NCBI GenBank assembly: GCA_025175895.1
Contig: CM046001.1
Location: 24,500,314 to 24,564,313 of the forward strand
DNA from: Wurfbainia villosa
Lineage: Eukaryota; Streptophyta; Magnoliopsida; Zingiberales; Zingiberaceae
Reading direction: 5' to 3'
DNA length: 64,000 nt
Shown here: piece by piece, positions 58,561-64,000 of the stretch
How positions within the stretch are numbered: position 1 is the first letter of the stretch
Layout of the letters: the number at the start of each line of letters is the position of its first letter
Notes under the pieces: model-generated
Databases searched by the model: none
What the model saw: the letters and a program-made list of their open reading frames with translations, nothing else
What the model was told of the DNA's origin: nothing
Translations under genes and position numbers: made by a program

Positions 58561-58814
58561 GTGCGCCCTTTGTTTCTTTTCTCGTGGTGCACAGTGGTCT
58601 GATTTCTCTCACTCACTTCACCTCATAAACTTAAAATGACTTTTGTTTTTACCTAGCAAGTTCTTTCCTTACCTACAAATGCTAAATACCATAAATCAAA
58701 GTTCGAATTACAAAAAATTGGATGCAATAAAAAGAAATCCTAAAAACTAAACTTGGGGTGCCTACCAAGAAACACTTTGTTTAAGGTCTTTTAGCTTGAC
58801 CATACCCCTACGTT

Positions 58815-59954
58815 TCATTTGATGTGTTTGAATCTTGCTCGTGGGGGAGCAAGATATTTGCTCACTTTATGCCTCTTGCCTGGTGGTCCTCCATCGCTAT
58901 ATCCCTTAAATCTTGCTCGTGGAGGGGCCAAATACTTTTTCACCTTTTGCTTCCTGCCTTTTGGTCCTCCATTGCTATATCTTTTAAATCTTTCTCGTGG
59001 AGGGGAAAGATACTTGGGCACTGCTTTCCTTGACTCGAGGTTTAACATGCTTAGTCTCAACGAATCATCAATAGTTTGATCATTATATTCTAAATGTTGT
59101 AAATAATTTAACTTACCATAGACATCCTCACCAATAGATTGATTAGTAGATTTTATTATGTCGAATGAAATTTTATCATTATCAATCACCAAAAGGGTTT
59201 TGTTACTAGTAACTAAAGTTTCAGTGTGGGTTAAGGTAGGCTCTTCTAGCTCCTTGAGGTTAGGAGGTATTTTGATTGAAGCAATGCACTCCTCGATTAA
59301 AGTATCAATTAAATAATCCTCAAGTTCTTTTTCAAGTGGTGATTGAATGGATTGCCCTTCTTTACTTCCTATGTCATCTACGTCCTCCTCATCCATTCGC
59401 TCAAAGTGAGTCTCCACCCTATTAGGTGTGATCCAGTCATTAAAGTCACCTTCTAGTCGTTTAGTTTCTTCTATTGCTAGATCTCGTTCCATACTCTCCG
59501 CAAATTGTTGGCTATGCTCCTCGTATTCCCTAGTAAAATTATCTAGCGGGGCTTCTAAGTGGGGGCTTGGTTCTGGATAAAATTTGTATCGTGACTCATA
59601 GCTCTCGTTCTCATTTTGGAAACGATATTGAGTCTCTGTCTGGGAATGCTGTCGTTGGAATTCATCATTCGCCGCTTGTTCTATTCGAATGAAATCTTCC
59701 ATCATCTGCTCAAGTCAGGATTTAGGCGGACAATATTGAGGGTTTAAGTACTCAGGATCATAACTATATGAATAGAAATCATCTTGTCGCCACTAGTTGT
59801 AATTGTAGGTGACATTTTCTTGTTCAAATTGTGAAGGTTCGAATATATCCGGACAATCATTAATGGTATGCCATGTTTCACCACAATGTTCACAATAAAT
59901 GTTACCAAAACTTACAGCATTAAATTGACCATAATCATGAGTAAAAGCATGCAT
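58815..59954 (-). pseudogene. Element Z gag-like frame: zinc knuckle plus three 26-residue repeats
   Basis: One minus-strand frame of 379 codons from ATG 59954, broken only by TAG (59793-59795) and TGA (59715-59717). Near the start is a CX2CX4HX4C knuckle, CEHCGETWHTINDC. After the second stop the 296-codon open part begins MMEDFIRIEQAANDEF, is acidic in the middle, and ends with three copies of a 26-residue Lys/Arg/Pro/Gly repeat based on KYLAPPRARFKGYSDGG (58831 to about 59010, period 78 bp). Knuckle then a short helical region is the layout of Athila/Tat gag C-termini. The repeat tail I do not recognise. Nucleic-acid binding is plausible from charge, but inferred. Confidence 0.6.
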
Positions 59955-60091
59955 CGTTATATGTAGGAAATTATAAATAAGGAAAGAGCAACTGAATAAA
60001 CAAAACTGAAATAAAATAAAATAATAAAAGTAAATTTATCCTAAGTCCGATCCAATTATCCACTTCTCGATTCGATATCGAATTGATCAGT

Positions 60092-60109
60092 TCCCCGGCA
60101 ACGACGCCA
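60092..60109 (-). other. Element Z primer binding site (tRNA-Asp type)
   Basis: Minus strand TGGCGTCGTTGCCGGGGA matches, with one change, the complement of the plant tRNA-Asp 3' end. It is six bases from the LTR. Confidence 0.8.
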
Positions 60110-60115
60110 AAAACT

Positions 60116-60529
60116 TGATGCACGCGAATACGACCTCAAATTTTGTGACGGAGGCTGTCGAGGACTCAAAGCGCGCGCTCGTGCTCAACTCTTGCAAGTG
60201 CATGGATGTCGTCAAGTAATAAAAGATTATCGATCCCACAGGGACTGAGATTCGAATATCGATATGTTCAGTGGTTGAAATTTGTTCAGAAGTAAACTCT
60301 AAGAGATTTCGATTTGCGAGGGCAGTCGGTGGACTATACTCTATACGGTGTCACGCGGAGAAAGAAGGGAGCGTGCAGGAGTCTTCAAAGGTGATTCTAG
60401 GACTTCGGTTTTGCTTGTGTGTTGCAAAACAATGCTGTCAACTAGCGTTGTCTAGATGTTTAGCTATGGTTTTGTGGAAGGGACATCATACACTCTTCCG
60501 ATGAGCCACCGCATCTACCGGGAGCTATC
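60116..60529 (-). repeat. Element Z 5' LTR, first part
   Basis: Parallels 55649-56063 throughout, up to GGGAGCTATC, where Copia-3 is inserted. The rest lies outside the window. Confidence 0.85.
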
Positions 60530-62322
60530 TGTTAGTGAAAGCCCTAGAGTCAATCATGTGATGATTGTTGTAAGGACTTGTTGTATCATATTCCTATTTA
60601 TAAAGGCATGGTTATTATACTTACTTATATTGGTGCCAAATAACTAAGTATAATAACGTCCTTGAGTAGAAGGTTTTTATCTATATCAATCGATTGGTTG
60701 AATCGATAATGAGATGATATAGAGAACACTTCTCTTAATCATTCCTAATCAAGTATTAACATTCAGGGATATTGTTAATGCGAAGAGACTAGCATGTAGG
60801 TCAACTCGATGACTTGATCTCACAAATCATAGATATGTGATATCAAGTTGACACATGGGTATGCATTGGAGAATCTATACTGAATGACCTGCCATGAGAA
60901 AGTATCATGGATTGTTATATGAGTGTCATATACTTTCTCATGTGACTATTAGTATGACTATTAGTCCGTGGACCTGAAGTCACCATGGTTCCCTACATAA
61001 GGAGTTGCACACTTTGGCTTCGTCAAACGTCACCCGTAAATGGGTGCACTATAAAGGCGATTACTGGGTATGTAACAAATTATACAGAGAGATGTAAGTG
61101 ATGTAGATGAGATCTATCCCTCCTATATGACGGGAGTGACATCGTTATTCTTGATAGAGTGAGACCACGAAGTACATGGTCATGCCCAAATGAGTCAATA
61201 TGAGATATTGAGCTCATTTGATTAGAGTGAGTCTACTTGGAATTCTAGATATAGATTGTACCGAGGATGACACGGTCTATGTCTCAATTGGTCAATCTAA
61301 ATGTCAAGGATAGAGGGACATTGTCACATATTGTGAGAGTCACAATTAGTAGTCACAAAGGTGATGTTGGATCTCAATATTCTTGTAACTTAGGTAGCAA
61401 TGATGTATTGCTAGATACTGCTTATTGCTTATGTTCCTAAATCGGTTTAGGAGCATTGCCAATGTTACAAGAACCTATAGGGTCACACACAAAGGGCAAT
61501 TAGATGGAGATTAGGTTCATATGATGAACCATGAGGATTAGGTTCATAGGATGAACCAAATTGGATTAAGGGTAATCCAAATTAGACTAATTGAGTTAGA
61601 CTCAATTTGATTCAAGTGTTGAATGAGTCTAATTTAGATTTGATTCATTGAGTCAATTTAAAATAATGAATAGAGATTCATTAAATCAAATTAACTTGAA
61701 TCAAATGGTTGGATTTGATCAACCATGGGAGATAAGAGGTCAAGTTTGACTTGACTTGAGAGGGAAGATGAATAGTCAATTTTGACTTGACCAATTGTCA
61801 TGTCATGGTGACTTGGCATGGGGTCCGATCAATGATGATGTTCCACATCATCATGGACTCATCATGGGGTACCACCTCATGAGGGAGACCAAGAGCCATT
61901 GGCTCTTGGAGTTACATGCATGCATGTAACCCCCTTATAGTGGGTTATGAAAGTGTGAAGTTAAGTTGTGTAACTTCATCTTCTTCCTCCTCTCTTCCCT
62001 CAAGCTCTCCCTTCCTCATCTTGCTGTGAGCCTCTAAGGGGTGTTAGCACACTCTAGGTTGATTTTCTCCACCTATTGCTTGTGTGGATACCAATAGAGG
62101 AGTGTACACTTAACACTCTCGAGTTCCGGTAAGCCGTTTGGACGAGCGGGATAAGCAAAGGGCATCGCATCAAGGGTAAAACTCTTAACATGTAGATCTA
62201 GAGTAGATATAAGGTTTTTAAACATGTACATGTAGTTTTGTTTATTTTCGCACGGATCCGTGGTCGACTTTCGGGGTTTCCGCAATGCAAAAAGCGGTTT
62301 TTACGGCTCGGATAGTCCAACA
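60530..62322 (+). repeat. Copia-3 5' LTR
   Basis: 1793 bp, TGTTAGTG..CCAACA. The palindrome GTTACATGCATGCATGTAAC is kept exactly at 61911-61930. Confidence 0.9.
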
Positions 62323-62323
62323 G

Positions 62324-62341
62324 TGGTATCAGAGCCACGTG
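62324..62341 (+). other. Copia-3 primer binding site
   Basis: TGGTATCAGAGCCACGTG, identical to Copia-2. Confidence 0.9.
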
Positions 62342-63127
62342 CGAAGCATGTATGTGTTTGAGTTTTGTAGTTTTTGTATTAGATATAAAAATTACAGATC
62401 TGTAATTTTCTTTAAATTTCCTATTTTTATAGATTTTTTGGATATTTTTCTCGAAGAGTCGAAGCAACAAGTGTTGGGACACTTGTAGGCTTCAACCACC
62501 GAGAAAAACTCTCCGAAACGGCGAATTCTTGCTTTAGGTTTTTGGGAAAGCGACTTAAGTCATTGTAAGATCAAGATGGGACACTCGCAAGGTTAATTTT
62601 GCGAGTAGGAGCGCTGCCCCTAACCCCGAAAGGGGCATTGTCCCGCGATCACGCCCGAAAATCGCTTAGCGGGACTGTTACGGAGATGTGACTCATAAAA
62701 TTGAAAAAAATAAAAAAAATTATAGAAATTTCTGTAAAATACATAATTTAGAATTATTCATAATACTGTGATGGTCATGGCCCAATAAACCTAATGTGAT
62801 TGGATAAATGTATTGTAATTCATAATACGGCTTGCGCGCCGTTTTTGTGTTGTGCATGTTGTATAATGTATGCGACCTGCGCGTCATGCCTCTCTTTTTA
62901 ATATTCTAGTTGTAAATAGTTTTAGACTCGAATGTAACTCGAGTTTTATGTTTATAATGTACAAAAATGGAGCGGTGGAAGGTCCACTAGTAGACGGAGT
63001 TACGAGGAGAGTGTCGACAACACATGGCGGTCAAAGGAGGCGTTTGGAGAAGCCGCTAACTCTAGGTTGACCATCCGATCTTCTCATTGGCTTGAGAAGA
63101 TCGTAGTAGGGCCATGACCTCATCACA

Positions 63128-63167
<40 letters not shown>

Positions 63168-64000
63168 CTTGTATGTATGTGATGCATGCTAGTAAATTTT
63201 GCTTGTATGTATATGATGCATGCTAGGATATTTTGCTTGTATATATATGATGTATGCTAGGATATTTTGCTTGTATATATATGATGCATGCTAGTATATT
63301 TTGCTTGTATGTATGTGATGCATACTAGTGTAGGGTAATAAAGGCCTTAATGCGTATATGATATACATTTACGATTAGATTAGATCTTAATCGAATCAAC
63401 TCGAAAATGTCTACCAAGTTTTGATACCCATCACTACCTCGATCATTTGTTGTTGTTGAATCTGCCAAAGCACAACAATGCATATTATCTTAGTAGGGTA
63501 CGGAGGGACAATCTTGGTCCCGCCTATCATGGCTTGGGTGAGAATAAGCTCAATTAGATTGAGTAAAACTAGTTAACTCAATTGGATCGAGAAAACTATA
63601 GGCATATTCCAGCCGTTGGAAAGATAGGATAAGATCGCATTTACACTAAATCTTGGGTTATTTAGCCAAAGCTAACTCAAGGTCTTTTGTAAATGTGGAT
63701 CTTGATCCTATAAACAAGAGTTACATAGAGATGTAATTGGTAATTTGTTACCTACCGATTATACTAAGTCTTGGGCGATTTAGCCAAAGCTAACTCAAGG
63801 CGTAGTATGATGTGGATCTTGTCCCACGAGAATTATAGCTAATTTGTATGAATCTAGTAATGTGGTTTGACCACATCCATGACTCGATTCTACAAAAGTC
63901 TTATAATTTAGTGGGAGCATCATTTGATTAAAGGCCTAATTAAATGATAAATGGAATGTGATATTAATTTTCTGCATTGTGTATGTTGTAGATTACCATA
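62342..64000 (+). other. Copia-3 leader with repeats
   Basis: Noncoding. It has a (TA)n run at 63129-63166, five copies of a roughly 34-bp unit containing GATGCATGCTAG (63164-63335), and two copies of the leader hairpin at 63652-63681 and 63770-63799. Small frames in the leader (for example 62870-63070) have no counterpart in Copia-2 and are not called. Confidence 0.75.

Larger units (their letters stand above)
56996..58814 (-). other. Element Z noncoding region downstream of the gag-like frame
   Basis: 1.8 kb without recognisable genes. It holds a pyrimidine tract (57405-57487, starting as (TC)n) and, at 58430-58555, three hairpins of the type CCGTGTG-AAAA-CACACGG (58430-58447, 58483-58500, 58534-58555), embedded in a roughly 50-bp tandem unit containing CTCTAGAAGTCA. 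The 58000-58380 stretch has mirrored frames on both strands with no domain. Confidence 0.6.
55649..64000 (-). mobile_element. Element Z: non-autonomous Gypsy (Athila/Tat-like), right end outside window
   Basis: LTR copies start at 55649 and 60116 (TGATGCACGCGAA). The tRNA-Asp-type primer site on the minus strand lies between internal region and upper LTR. The internal region is 56982-60115 (3.1 kb) and encodes one gag-like frame, no pol. A tRNA-Asp primer site and TGATG LTR ends are typical of the Athila/Tat group in plants. The 5' LTR is interrupted at 60529 by Copia-3 and its remainder lies beyond the window, so the target duplication (left candidate GTAGT, 55644-55648) cannot be confirmed. 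Confidence 0.75.
60530..64000 (+). mobile_element. Copia-3: Copia-2 family element, truncated by window end
   Basis: 5' LTR 60530-62322, primer site and leader are present. The window ends (GATTACCATA) where the gag start codon is expected by alignment to Copia-2 (GATAACTATG at 49296-49305). Left target site copy is CTATC (60525-60529). It is closely similar to Copia-2 along LTR and leader, so it is the same family. Confidence 0.88.

Noticed and set aside
11970..62341. TGGTATCAGAGC sites considered as tRNA gene fragments
   Set aside because: They sit directly beside LTR ends and cover only the tRNA 3'-end complement; they are primer binding sites.

Overview
The window is a gene-poor, transposon-only stretch of a flowering-plant nuclear genome. 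This rests on initiator-Met-tRNA primer sites (TGGTATCAGAGC type), a tRNA-Asp-type site (TGGCGTCGTTGCCGGGGA), plant Ty1/copia gag-pol, plant gag-only LTR elements with UBN2-like gag and CCHC knuckles, and a CACTA transposon with CACTAC/GTAGTG-type ends. I find no host gene, tRNA, rRNA or CRISPR array. A large-genome monocot is possible, but the sequence alone does not fix the species.

Layout. 1-2494: old LTR debris (minus-oriented LTR, then a hairpin-repeat LTR fragment). 2495-6650: CACTA element (TSD ACT) with a GC-rich gene-like insert. About 7600-40336: an old gag-only element X on the minus strand, cut into pieces. Its gag is split by W (8459-22538, TSD CCTAG), a plus-strand gag-only element. 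W's own gag is split by Copia-1 (10281-19069, TSD CACCT). X's 5' LTR is split by V (25087-30539, TSD AAATT), a minus-strand gag-only element with an uninterrupted 577-aa Gag, and by a Gypsy-type LARD (30938-40158, TSD ATGTA) with 2.6-kb LTRs.

40337-55648: a short Athila/Tat-like LTR scrap, then gag-only element Y (plus strand). Y's gag is cut by solo LTR A (42611-45718, TSD CATAG), which itself holds solo LTR B (43405-45151, TSD ATATT), and by Copia-2 (45851-54476, TSD CTTTA). 55649 to the end: element Z, a minus-strand non-autonomous Gypsy with a tRNA-Asp primer site. Its 5' LTR is interrupted by Copia-3 (60530 to the window end, left TSD copy CTATC), of which only the LTR and leader are inside.

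How they relate. Copia-1 (decayed) and Copia-2 (partly deleted) encode or once encoded a full gag-pol. Copia-3 is the same family as Copia-2. V, W, X and Y carry only gag and must have relied on pol supplied by other elements. Nesting gives relative ages: X, Y and Z are older than what they host; W is older than Copia-1; A is older than B. Points worth following: a hairpin duplicated in the leader of all three copia elements, CCGTG hairpin arrays shared by unrelated elements, a strong excess of the palindrome AGTCGACT in one LTR group, CCAAG/CTTGG hairpin arrays, two stop codons shared by two different copia elements, and the Z gag-like frame with a zinc knuckle and three 26-residue repeats.
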